This document shows positions 48,943 through 61,200 of a stretch of 64,000 nt of DNA, in pieces. The notes beneath the pieces are model-generated. The model ran no database searches. It was not told the DNA's origin and was given only the letters and a program-made list of their open reading frames with translations. The stretch comes from Plotosus lineatus (lineage: Eukaryota > Chordata > Actinopteri > Siluriformes > Plotosidae), in NCBI GenBank assembly GCA_024760905.1, contig CM045750.1, positions 15,357,919 through 15,421,918 on the forward strand, read 5' to 3'. A program made the translations under genes and the position numbers. Position 1 is the stretch's first letter. Each line of letters starts with the position of its first letter.

Positions 48943-51700
48943 GAGAGAGAGAGAGAACTTTAAGTATGAAAAGGAACCACGTACCTTTGCCTTCATCAGA
49001 GAAAAAACTTTTTCAGTCGTGTTAATTTGTTTATTTTTGATATACTGCATTTATTCTACATGGGAAATTTTATTTCTGAATTTCACATGTCACACATTGG
49101 ACACAGACACTGTTAGCAGCGGGCTGCCATACAATGAAACGCACAGAGAGCACTTGGGGTGAGGTGCCTTACTCAAGGGCACTTCATCTATAAAGGTGGA
49201 GGAAGTGAAGGTGCAGCTCCCTTCCCCCACTGCCACGCATTTTTTTCTGCTGGTTCAGGAATTGAACCAACAACCTTTAGATCCCAAACCTGCTTCTTCT
49301 GAGATTAGTCCATGACTGCCCCAGTTCATAGAGGAACTGAAATAATAAACATCCAACTTAATGTAAATATCAACATATCAATGAGTATGGGTTGAGGTGT
49401 GATGTGGGAGAAAATAAAGTCCCGGTGCCCACGTCACAGTGACCATGTGCAGTTTTTGTTCTTCTTCTTTTCCTTTTGGCTATTCCCTTTAGGGGACACC
49501 ACAGCAAATTATCTGTCTCAATCTCACCCTGTTCTTACACCAACGACCTTCATGTCTTCCTTCACCACATCCACAAATCTTTTCTTTGTTCTTCCTCTAG
49601 GCCTTCTGCCTGGTAGTTCCAACCTCAGCATCCTACTCCCAATACATTCACTGTCCCTCCTCTGTTCATGCCCAAACCATATTAATTGAGCCTCTCTGAC
49701 TTTTTTCCAAAACATCTTACATGTGCTGTCCCTCTGATGAACTAATTTCTGATCATATCCATCCTTGTTACTCACAGAGAGAACCTCAACATTTTTATCT
49801 CTGCTACCTCCAGCTCTGCCTCCTGTCTTTTCTCCAGCGCCACTGTTTCTAAACCATACAACATCGCTGGCCTCAACACCGTCTTGTACACTTTTCCTTT
49901 CATTCGTTCTGATACTCTCCGATCACACATCACACCAAACACTTTTCTCCATCCATTCCAACCTGCCTGCACACGCTTCTTCACCTCTTTTCCACACTCT
50001 CCATTGCTCTGGATTGTTGAGCCTAAGTACTTAAAATCCTCCACCTTCCTTATCTCTGCTCCCTGTAACATCACCGTTCCTCTTGGTTCCTTCTTGTTCA
50101 CACACATGTATTCTGACTTACTGAGGCTAACCTTCATTCCCCTCCTTTCCAGGGCATACCTCCACCTCTCCAGATTTTCCTCCACTTCTTCTCTGCTCTC
50201 ACTACAGATGACAATGTCATCTGAACACATCATCGTCCATGGATATTCTTGTCTAACCCCGTCTGTCAGCTTGTCCATCACCATCACAAAGAAGAAGGGG
50301 CTCAGAGCCGACCCTTGATGCAGTCCCACCTCCACTTTGAATTTTCGGTCACACCGACAGCACACCTCACCACCGTCTTACATCTCTCATACATGTCCTG
50401 CACCACTCTAACATACTTCTCTGCAACTCCAGACTTCCTCATGCAATACCACAGTCTTCTCTCGGCACCCTGTCATATGCTTTCTCCAGATCCACAAAGG
50501 CACAATGCAGCTCCATCTGACCTTCTCTGTACTTCTCTATTAACATCCTCAAAGCAAACACTGCATCTGTGGTGCTCTTTCTTGGCATGAAACCAAACTG
50601 TTGTTCACAAATGCTGACCTCTGCCCTTAGTCTAGCTTCCACTATTCTTTCCCATAACTTCTTTGTATTGTTCATCAACTTTATGGGCAAAGGTTTCACA
50701 TTTGTTTCAGAATCATCGCTCCATGAAACACACCTGTCCAGCAACATCAGTGAACACAATCTTTACAGATTCCATGCGGTGGTTTGGGGACCTGTTCAGG
50801 GTGTACCCTGCCTTTGCCCAGCATCAGCTGAGATAGGCTCCTGCCTCATTGCAATGCGAACCCTAGTTGAAGTAGGGTTTGTTTGTTTTTGTTTTTTTGA
50901 GATGCGAACCCTAGTTGAGAGAGTAAGTGATTCATTTCATTCATTTGAATGACACACATTGACACACCTTGTTAATTCTCGGTTGACGAAGTTCTGACGA
51001 GAATTCTGAGGTAGTGTTTTCTCCTCCTGGGAGCTTGAGCTTCATCTATGTACCATAAAATTCTTTGAGCAGCATTTCTGATTTTGTTTATAATGCTTTA
51101 CTGAATCCCTGTGAGTGTCCACACCCATCTTACAATCAGGAAACTAACCCTAATGAAAACATTCTTTCGATGATCACGTCTATACGAGTTAAACTGAAAC
51201 TAATACAGAATCACAACCTGGAGTTTCATCCTTCATGGAACACACTGCACGTGCACACACCAGCTATTGTCTCTCAGTACAGATACTGTATTGTGTCGTC
51301 TCAAAAAAAAAAAAAAGACAAATTCCACAAGATGCATGACAAAAATTAAAAAAAAAAATTCTTATGAGACCAATGTTACGACTCGGATCTTGACCCACAG
51401 CTAAAAAAATTAATAAAAGAGATTCCCAGATCCAGATCGTAATCCGGATTATCACCACAATATAATGGAGTTTTATTTATTCCTGATTTCACCCTACAAA
51501 AGTCCGTTTATTACTTCTTGGGTAATGCTGCTCACAAACATACAGCAAACATAAATATCTTCAAGATAATAATAATATTATTGATAATAATAATATATTC
51601 ATTATATATTCATAAGAATGGGCTTCCTCATAATACTTTCCAATAATTATACCCATTAACACCTCGTCAACAGAGAATTAACAAAGTTTATCTTCCATTT
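48631..51700. repeat. Tandem duplication, right copy
   Basis: Right-hand copy of the 3.03-kb unit. The match fades after about 51590, where a run of ATAAT words is inserted. Confidence 0.8.
49463..50682 (-). pseudogene. RTE-like fragment inside the duplicated unit (right copy)
   Basis: Near-identical to 46430-47648, including the C-S-D-D change and most frame breaks, so it was copied with the unit and is not an independent insertion. Confidence 0.85.
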
Positions 51701-52030
51701 CATTCAAATGAAAAAGACCTTGTTCATTCTGTCAACGACCAATTATGACTGTACATCTGATTTGGGAATTGAACCAACAACCTTTAGATCCCAAACTTGC
51801 TTCTTCTGAGATTAGTCTGTGGCTGCCCGTGTAGATATAGGAACTGAAATAATAAAGATCCATCCAAGTTAATGTACATATCAGCATATCAATGAGTATG
51901 GGTTGAGGTGTGATGCGGTAGAAAATAAATTCTCGGCGCCCACGATACAGGGACCATGTGCAGTTTTTGTTCTAAATGTTGTTAATATAAAAGTGCAAAA
52001 ACATTCAGATTTTCCAGATTTCCACTGTTT

Positions 52031-52033
<3 letters not shown>

Positions 52034-52114
<81 letters not shown>
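52034..52114. repeat. (TG)n microsatellite
   Basis: An 80-base TG run at the array unit's usual position. Confidence 0.95.
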
Positions 52115-52116
<2 letters not shown>

Positions 52117-53319
52117 AAGGTGGACAGTTTGTAAAGGAAGTGCTATAGATGATGACACTGGGCAGGAATTTAAACTCTGTTCCTGGAGAATTATCTTCCT
52201 GCATGTTTTATCTTCAGTAAAAATATGACACATCCCTTTCAGCTGATCCAGAACTTCTGAAGGAAATGATCAGAAGGTCAGATAAGTATGATTAGGGTTG
52301 GAGACAAAGTCTTCAAGGCGCGACGTCTTCAGAAACAGGGTCACTGCACTAAGCTGGTTCTGGTTCTGACGGCCTGGGGGAAGAAGCCGTTGTGGATCCT
52401 TGCAGTGCAGGTTCTGATGCTGAGGATTCTATTGAAAATATCCTTTCCTTTATTAAATTAAAAAATAATAACAATAAATGAAACCAGAAACGATTACTGT
52501 ATAATAGCTTGGAGGTTCCATCTGTGTGTATTGCTGATCCATGTCCTGAAACTGAATAGTTTATTCTTCGAGGCAAAGATCTGAAGTTCCTCCCTGATAG
52601 GTAATAAAACAATACATGGGTCTCAAAAAAGCCTAATTTATTGCTCCATGTGGACAAGAGTCTTGTATTTGTTTCAGAATCATCACTCCATGGAACACAC
52701 CTGTCCAGCAACATCTAGTGAACACAACCTTTACAAATCCCATGTAATGGTCTGGTGATCGGTTCAGGGTGTACTCTGCCTTTTCCCAGTTTTGGTTGAG
52801 ATGGGCTCCTGTCTCATCGTGAACCCTAGTTGAAAGAGTAAACGGTTCATTTTATTGATTTGATGGAATGGCAGACACACCGTGTGAATTCTTGGTTGAC
52901 GACGTGTGGACATACAATTTCGAGGCAGCGTTTCCTGTTCTTGGAAACTTGAGCAATTATCTGTTTGCCATAAAATTCTGTGAGCAGCATTTTAAAATAT
53001 GTACAGAATACTTTACTACACTTCCTCTTAATGTCCAATCCCATTCTTACAATCAGGAAAATAAACCCAATGAAAATATCCTCAACGATGACGTCTATAA
53101 CATGTAAACTGGAACTAGTACAGAATCACACCTCGGAGTTTCATCGTAAATCCTGAATTCCACAAGAAGCAGGAAAGTAATAAAAAAAAAGTCTTCTAAG
53201 GCCGCATTTACTATTCGGATCTTGACCCATAGCTATTATTATTTCTTGGGTAATGCTGCTAACAAACATACAGCAAACATAAATATCTTCAAGATAATAT
53301 TATGAATGGGCTTCTTCAT

Positions 53320-53630
53320 AATCTTCTTCTTTTTGGCTTTTTCCCGTTCTCGAGAGTCGCCACAGCGAATCATCTGATTCACACGTTTGAGTTGGCGTAG
53401 GTTTTTACGTCGGATGCCCTTCCTGTCACAACCCTTTAGCAAGGGATGGAAACACGCTGACGGCTTTGCAGCTACTCTTTACAAAAGTCAGCAATGGTTC
53501 TTTTACATGAACCTCACACCAGTTAGCTGCTCCAGGGGGGGGGACAGTGACAACCCTGTGGGGACTCGAACCCCCAACCTTAGGATCAGCGATCCTCCGC
53601 CGTATCCACTAGACCACCACTGGCCCTGGG
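53320..53630 (-). repeat. RTE tail joined to a partial SINE family C
   Basis: TCGCCACAGCGAATCATCTG marks the RTE tail. TGGAAACACGCTGACGGCTT to TAGACCACCACTGGCCC is a family C copy with a deletion. Unit sequence GGGCTTCTTCATAAT occurs on both sides (53308 and 53628), so the composite is bounded by a repeat of the target. Confidence 0.7.
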
Positions 53631-53839
53631 CTTCTTCATAATACTTTCCAATAATTATACCCATTAACACCTCATCAACAGAGAATTAACAAAGTTTATC
53701 TTTTATTTCATTCAAATTAAAAAGACCTTGTTCATTCTGTTGATGATTGTACATCTGGTTTAGGTTTGTAGTGAACTGACATGCTGCATTGTTTCAAAAT
53801 TACTCATTTTCTTGATTTTCTGGACTATGTGTCGTGTGT

Positions 53840-53841
53840 AA

Positions 53842-53900
<59 letters not shown>

Positions 53901-54007
53901 TGTGTGTGTGGGTGTGTGTGGGTGTGTGAGAGGGGGGGGGAAAGACAGAACTTTCCGTCTGAACTGGAATCATGTACCTTTGCCTGTATTATATTCGTGT
54001 GTGTGTG

Positions 54008-54041
<34 letters not shown>

Positions 54042-54078
54042 CGTGCACAGGTGTGTGTGTGTGTGTGTGTGTGGGTGT

Positions 54079-54118
<40 letters not shown>

Positions 54119-54258
54119 CGTGTGTGTGTGTGTGTGCACGTGTGTGTGTGTGTGTGTGTGGGTGTGTGTGTGGGTGTGTATGCGCGTGTGTGTGTGTGTG
54201 TGTGTGCGCACGTGTGTGTGGCAGGGTGTGTGTGGGTGTGTGTGTGTGTGTGCACAAG

Positions 54259-54320
<62 letters not shown>
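53840..54320. repeat. Long interrupted (TG)n domain
   Basis: About 480 bases of alternating TG/CG-TG with short interruptions (GTGCGTGCACAGG, CGCGTG, GTGCGCACGTG) and one 60-base non-repeat gap at 53931-53995. Cys-Val and Thr-His open frames here are artefacts. Confidence 0.95.
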
Positions 54321-54321
<1 letters not shown>

Positions 54322-54369
54322 GTGTTTCCTGTAGTTCAGATTGAGATAGTAGTGAAGTTGCTCAAAAGC

Positions 54370-54740
54370 ACAGACTGTGATTCATTCAGTCATTTTCTGA
54401 ACATCTTAAACCTAATTGTGAAACCTGTGCACCCAGAGGAAACCCGTACAAACAATTTTTACACCTGATTTTTACACCTGAGCCTCGTCGCTCATCGGGC
54501 CCAGACTCATCGCTTTATTTTGTAACGTGAAACGTCCATCACAGGTTTCATTCATAGTTTTTCACTTATATCCATTTTATATTGCTGAGTGATCAGAGGA
54601 ACAGTTGTGCTTATGACCTTGATCAGGGGTCGTGGTACATGAGGTTGAAATGGGGATTCAAACCCACAATCTGTCAATGATGACCCCAGCACGCTAACCG
54701 CGAGAACATTGGAACTACAGTTTACAGCTTAGATGGTTAA
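54370..54740 (-). repeat. Decayed SINE family B-like fragment
   Basis: TTTTTACACCTGAGCCTCGT, ATCCATTTTATATTGCTGAG and TGGGGATTCAAACCCACAAT resemble a very diverged family B copy in minus orientation. Confidence 0.5.
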
Positions 54741-54811
54741 TATAATTGAAATGTAAAGACTTTAAAGATGTTGCTGGAAAAATCACATTTTAGAGGTTGA
54801 TGTATAAATAT

Positions 54812-54817
54812 TTTATT
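54812..54817 (-). terminator. Candidate poly(A) signal of the second SatP-YrdC gene
   Basis: AATAAA on the minus strand about 450 bases after the stop codon. Other candidates exist in this AT-rich stretch. Confidence 0.35.
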
Positions 54818-55267
54818 GATCTTTTTGTACAATAAAGTTCATTGGTTGTAATAAAATACAGTGATACATACAAACTTAATACTACTAATAATAATAACAA
54901 TAATGCTTTATTTATACTTCATGTCACCGATCACAAAAGATATATACAGTATATATAAATTTATGGTCTTTGTTCATTAATGGCTATCCATCGCCCTTCA
55001 TTATTTATGCAGTGATGCTAAATATAGCAGAAACAACAATTCTGTGACAGTAAACTGACATTTTCACCTTCACAAAACTATAAAATAATAAATAAACTCT
55101 GTAACACATACACACTTCATCCAGAACCCATGACTGTTTATTTTGCAATATTTGAAGGCTTAATGTTTAATTATTCATTTGATTATATTTATAACACTAT
55201 TTCATCTTTTCAATATTATTTTTAAATTTTGAATTATTTCCTTTTTGTTTCGAGAGTAAGCTTAATC

Positions 55268-58200
55268 TCATAACATGCTGTTCTTCACCCTCTCAAAAAT
55301 CTGCTGCACTTTTGCTGCCGGGACGCAGCCTTCCCGTAGAATACTGATGGTACCTGAAACCCAAAACATACTTGTAAGTCCACTGTAATGGGAAGCAGTA
55401 AGTTGGAATCCAGTGAATTTATTTTCAGACTACCTTCATCAATTTTCAGGCAACTGACTACAGTTGATGCTACCAACTCGTTGGAATGTCCATCACACAG
55501 AACTCCTTGAATCTTGTGTCCAAGTCGGCTAGGAGACAATTACAAGTACTTTTTCAATGCTTTGATATTTATGACATCAATTACTCATGACCCTGAAGAG
55601 CTTGTCAGTCCACCACAGGGGCAACAGAAAACACCCAACCATTCATAGCCTCACACCTACAACAGCCACTTTAGCCTGCATGTCTCCAAACTGAATACCC
55701 AAAGGAAACCCACACAAGTAATGGGACGACGTGCAAATTCCACACAGAAACATCCTTGCCGAACGCCGGATATTCTTCTTATGAGGTGGATGTGGTCACC
55801 AATACACCACCATGCACCAACATAGTAACACTAAATTGAGGGCTTGACCATTTATTTGTGGAATTTGCGTGTTCGCTCTATGCTTGCAAGGTTTTTCTCT
55901 GAGTCGTTTTGGTTTCCTCCTACAATCCAAGACGTGCTGTGACTGCGTGATGAAGTGTGTTGGGAAGTTCAATTCATAAAGCTAACAAAGTTATGAATTT
56001 CAATTTGAGTTTTCACACTACATATTATATGAATCAATCAATCAACAAGAGGCTCACAAATGCAACTACAATATGAGTTAATGAGAATTTAATGACTGCT
56101 AATGAAATCATTGCGTATAGTAGACATTCAAATGCAGCTTACTTAATAACCATGTCATGGTGTGTGCTGTCAGGTTCGCCACTGGGATTTGCAGATGTGA
56201 TAGCCAAAGGTCCGGTGATGGTACACAGGTGGGCAGTGACTGTATGGTCAGGGACACGGATCATTATGCTGTCCGTGGTTCCCACCCGATCGTACGCAGC
56301 CCCCACCCCTATAGAATAACAATTTCCTTAGAATTAAGCAAGGTTTAAACAAAAAAAGATATTTTTGATAACATTTAATATTTCTCTCTTACCGAGTCTG
56401 AGAAGCCAGTCTCCTTTTGGAACAATACAGCTAATGCCTCCTGGATAAACATTTCTCATGAACTCCCAGAGCAAAGGACTAAATGGTGGATTGGCTGAAA
56501 CAAGCTGCTCCAGACTAGAAATGCAGATACAAATCGGTTTTTCTGAAGGGCGTTCCTGTGGGGCGGAATTTCAAGAAATGATGTGTGGCATTCATCATCC
56601 TCATGATCATCATCATCATCATCATCATCATGATTATCATAATCATCTAGAACAGGGGTCCCCAAACTTTTTCCTGCGAGGGCCACATAACTTTTCCCTT
56701 CTCTGATGGAGGGTCAGGGCTGCCTAAATGTAAACATTTATTGTTTTCCAATAAGCCACACATAACCAAATATTAGTAACCCTTTCTGGGACCTTCACAG
56801 AAAAAAGTCAGGAAATTAAAAAAATTTATTTAAAAAAAACGCAACTTGCTATCAGTTGAGCAACCCGAAAGCTGCCCGAACAGACGTCTGGTTCAACCAG
56901 GCCTGGCATACAAATGTATTCTCCTGAGCTAAAAGTTCACTTTTTAGCTTTGAGAGTTTGTCTACTCACATTTGTCCTTTGAAGCAATTATACTCGTCTT
57001 TGTGACGGGATTCAGAGTGTCGGTGCAGATTATATTCTTTGAAAAAAATAACTTTGTCCACTGCAGGTTAAATACCCGCAATTCTGAATCAATTTTTTCT
57101 CTTCCACAGCCTTTTCACCATTATTCCGTTCTATTTGACAGAGGACAGTCTAGGATTTTTGTCTTGGGTTTTTTTTTTTTTTTTTTTTTGGGGTGTGTGG
57201 GGGGGGGTTCAGATAGGGGCACAGACGGCAGAAGGGTGGAATAGAATGTCATGTTCTAGGTGTGTATTAGTCTTGATTGCGTGGCCAGACACAAAAAAAG
57301 TAATCATAATGCATCTCTGGTATTGTTCAAGGGGCCGGGCCAAATGTGGAGGTGGGCCGTATTCGGCCCGCGGGCCGTAGTTTGGGGACCTACAAATATG
57401 AGTTAATGAGAATTTAATGACTGCTAATTAAATCATTGCGTATAGTAGACATTCAAATGCAGCTTACTTAATAACCATGTCATGGTGTGTGCTGTCAGGG
57501 CAGCACGGTGGTGGAGTGGTTAGCACACCCGCCTCACAGCAAGAAGGCCTGGGTTCAAATCCAAGCCTGGGTGTTTCTGTGTGGAGTTTGCATGTTCTTC
57601 CCGTGCTTGCGTGGGTTTCCTCCGGGTACTCCGGTTTCTTCCCACAGTCCAAAAACATGCACAGTAGGTTAATTGGCAAAATAATCTGTGGAGAGGGCTT
57701 CACTAAGTTGGATAACTTGTGCCCAATCGAATAAAATATGTTTCGATCAATAGTTTGTGGACCATAGAGATAGAACATCAATTGCTAAACCGCTTAATCC
57801 TATTCAGGTAGCTGACACTGGGCGCATGAACAGTTTGCCAGATCATTGCAGGCCAAACACGCAAACAACCACTGACATTGACACTCACACCTAGGGACAA
57901 TTTAGAACAGCCATTTAGCCTAATGTGCATGTCTTTGGACTGTGGGAGGAAACCAGAGGAAACCCATACAAGTACGGGAAGAACTCCACACAGAAAGGCC
58001 CAACTCTGGACCTGTACCCAGGACCTTCTCGCCTTGAAGAGCAGAAATGGACTATGCCACCCTGTCACCTTCTAACATTCATTTATTTATAATATTTGAA
58101 CATATAAAATATAAATTCAGAATCTCTCAGTACTCACTTTGATATTGTAGATATTTTCAATTGCCTGTGGATTCTTACATGAAGCGGCCAGAGCATAAAC

Positions 58201-61200
58201 TGTATCTGTTGGAATACCGCACACTCCATTGTTTTCCAGCAATTTAGCGATCTCTAGGAGTCCACTGGTACCACGAGATTTTGGAACTGGGCATGGTGCC
58301 ATAGCAGCAGCCTTTTTGTTACTGTTGTTATTCTAAGAAGAAAGAGAAAAATATATAATCAAGTAGTTATTTCCAAATTAATTGTAGTATCCTTTATTAT
58401 CCGTACTCAGAGATCCTACACATACCCTTAAGATTGCAGGTCCAACTGGTATTAGGTTATTGGAGAATATACAGTTGAGAAGTGATGCCAGCATCCCATA
58501 TAAGCAAATGATTGCAAATATCGCCAGCATAGCAACTGAAAAAGAATAATATTTAATTGTTTGTCTTATTTTAAAGTGGATGGATATCAGTGATACATTG
58601 ATTAGTTTGAAACAAACTTTACCTTCCAACTCGCATGGTAGTCTATCAAGAGTGGAAAGAAGAAGGCACACCACTATGACCTCCATGATTATGGTTAATG
58701 CCAGCAAAACAAGATTTCCATAAGCAGCTGCAAATAATAAATACATAGGATAACATCAAAAGTAGTATACTCTTGTATATACCAATGAGGAACGCTTTGA
58801 ATTAATTACTGTTAAGCATATTAGGGTTGCAGGGAGGCTGAAACCCATCTCAGCTGACTCTGGGTATGGGGGGGGTAAACAGTGAACAGCTCCTCAGGCC
58901 ACTGCTTTGCCAATACACACACACAACAGTTTACATACACCAAGGGATAATTTGGAACGGCCAATCTGCGAAATGTGAATGTTTTTTGCCTGAGGGAGGA
59001 AACCGGATACCCAGAAGAAATGCTTGCACAGGGAGAACATACAAACCCAACAGAAAAACACCCTCACCAAGAATGGGATTCAAACCCAGGACCTTCTTTG
59101 TGTAAGTTGAGTATGTTAACCACTAGTCCACCATGCCACCCCCTGATTTAATATTATTATATCCCCTATTTAGGCCCTCCGCGCAGAGGCGTACATCACC
59201 AGGCCCTTATTATTTTTATTATTAATATTATTGTTGTTGTTGTTGTTGCTGTTGTTAATAGTTTTAATTAGAACTTATACTCACCAACTAGTATAAGGAA
59301 AGCATTAATCACCAAGAATGCTATTGCTCCTGCTGAAAATCCATTTGCTGATGTCGATGAAAACATTAAAGGATGTCCTAAAAGGATACAATCCAATATT
59401 AAACTATTAATGTTAGAATATTCAATTTAATTTGGCATAATATGTAAATATTATTAAATATTATGTGACCTAGTATTTTCATGGTAAAAAGAGTTCAACA
59501 TCGAGAATCCAACTTTAACATACCTGCAAATCTAAACCAGGTCCATGTGGCCCATATAGCCAAATAGAAGGATGGGATAACTGATCCAAACCTTTGCCCT
59601 CCTTGAACCTGTAGTCGGCTTACATATCCCTGGATGATGGCTCCAGGGATGAGCACCCAAGGTACTGTCAGGGCCAGAAAACTCTGGGTTGGTTGGCAGT
59701 TCTGAATAGCTGAGAGAGCCGCCACTCCGTTGGTGAAGTAAAACAGAGCATCGGGTATTTGGGAAGTGTTTCCTAGCCATTGCTCTTTCTGAAACCTTCT
59801 TAAGCCACCAAGGCCACTCTGCAGTCTTTGTGTTGAGACAGGCTGAGGCCCAACCGGAATTAGTGATTTTTCAGCAATGGTGTTAATGAGACGTGCAAAG
59901 GTGCCATATAATGAGACAGCAGTATAGATGGAGCAGGTTACTCCATAAAAGATGTAGTACCTATCAAGAGGAATCTGGGAGATTGTTGAGATAGTCAGCA
60001 GGAGGAAGGCACCATTGTGGACCAACTCCAGTATGTCCATGTTCAGACTGGCAACACAGAGGACTACAGCAGCTGCTAGCAAAAACCAGTTACCCACCAT
60101 AGCTTGCCTTGATGTAGCAATTTCACTTCTTCCAGTCAAAACAGATATCCCATACTCTTCCCAGGTTTTTACAAGCCAGAAGGTGACGTGCAGGCCAAAT
60201 TTAGTGGCATGGTAGCAATCTTGCCGCAAATAAGCATAATAACTGGAGAGCATCTGGGCAGCAGAGTTGATGGATATCCAGACTGCAGATACTGTGATTT
60301 TTGGGAAATACCCAAAGGCATAGAAGGCAAATATGAATGCTGACACTGTATCACAGAAGAATCCCAAGGCCATGGGTTCAGCATATTTGGTGTTCTTCTT
60401 TTTCTCATCACCTAAACTCTTGGAGTTGTTGCTATTGATTGTCCCAAGAAGCAGCACATTGAAGAGAGGGTTGCCAAAACCTTTTAGTACATAACGTTGG
60501 GACACTCCTTTAATGAGCAGTGCTGCTGAGCCATACATGGCAAAAAGCAAGATGAGAAGCTCTAGTACCCCGGACACCACAAGAGCCCAGTCAGCAACTA
60601 GTCCTACAGCTTCAAACACCAGTGTGAAGGTGATGGACCCAAAAACAAAGGGCATAATGAAGTTAACTGTGGCTGAGCAGAATGCCAACAGTAAGGAGAG
60701 CACGATATAAGGCACTAGTCCAGCTATGGCTGACTCTCTGAGGTACATGAGTAGAAAGGTTTCATTGGCAGAAGACGCATTTATGTGCATGTTCCCCAGT
60801 GTACTATTTATCATGGTGCTGTTTATATTTTGCTGATTTGCTCCTAGTAATATTCTTGTAGCACCATAGCTCCCCCAAAGTGCTGCATAGCTAATGAAAG
60901 CTGTCCCGCTAAGATGATCGTATTTACGGAAAGATAGCAAACCAGCAATCAGTTGGCACACTCCACCAATTAGAATCAGATGAACACCTAAAGAGGTCCA
61001 AGATAAAAACAAAAGGATATCAGTAAATTTGGGACTATAAAGAGGTTGTACTTTCAGTTTTTATGTTAAACTTGTGACAGATATGTAACACCTACTATAA
61101 ATAACACTTATTTTCACAAAACTAATATATGTATATGTATATGTTTATATACATATATAAACCCAGAAAGCAAGACCTGCAAGGATGTTTTCCACTCCAA

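Larger units (their letters stand above)
34280..53780. repeat. Array of related, non-coding units between the two paralogues
   Basis: The same modules recur in the same order about seven times with varying decay. (a) GTTCCTGGAGAGTTATCTTC at 34313, 35052, 44183. (b) CAGCGGGCTGCCACACAATG at about 36550, 43708, 46084. (c) TTTAATGCTCCATATGGGCA at 35503, 36904, 41259, 44634. (d) CCATAAAATTCTTTGAGCAG at 35891, 37270, 45010, 48020, 51052. (e) CTGCACGTGCACACACCAGC at 36084, 37639, 41812, 45200, 48230, 51250. (f) ATACAGCAAACATAAATATC at 42109, 45486, 51540. Module (c) carries the tail of a family A SINE. No module has a conserved reading frame. The spacing between units is 1.4-4 kb because of insertions and losses. 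Confidence 0.8.

Noticed and set aside
34280..53780. CRISPR-like regularly spaced repeat array
   Set aside because: Units are kilobases long, irregular, and in a eukaryotic genome; no short direct repeats with unique spacers.
53842..54468. 208-codon Cys/Val-rich open frame (and Thr/His frames opposite)
   Set aside because: Translation of an interrupted TG microsatellite; same for the His-Thr, Tyr-Ile, Arg-Glu and Ser-Leu frames elsewhere.
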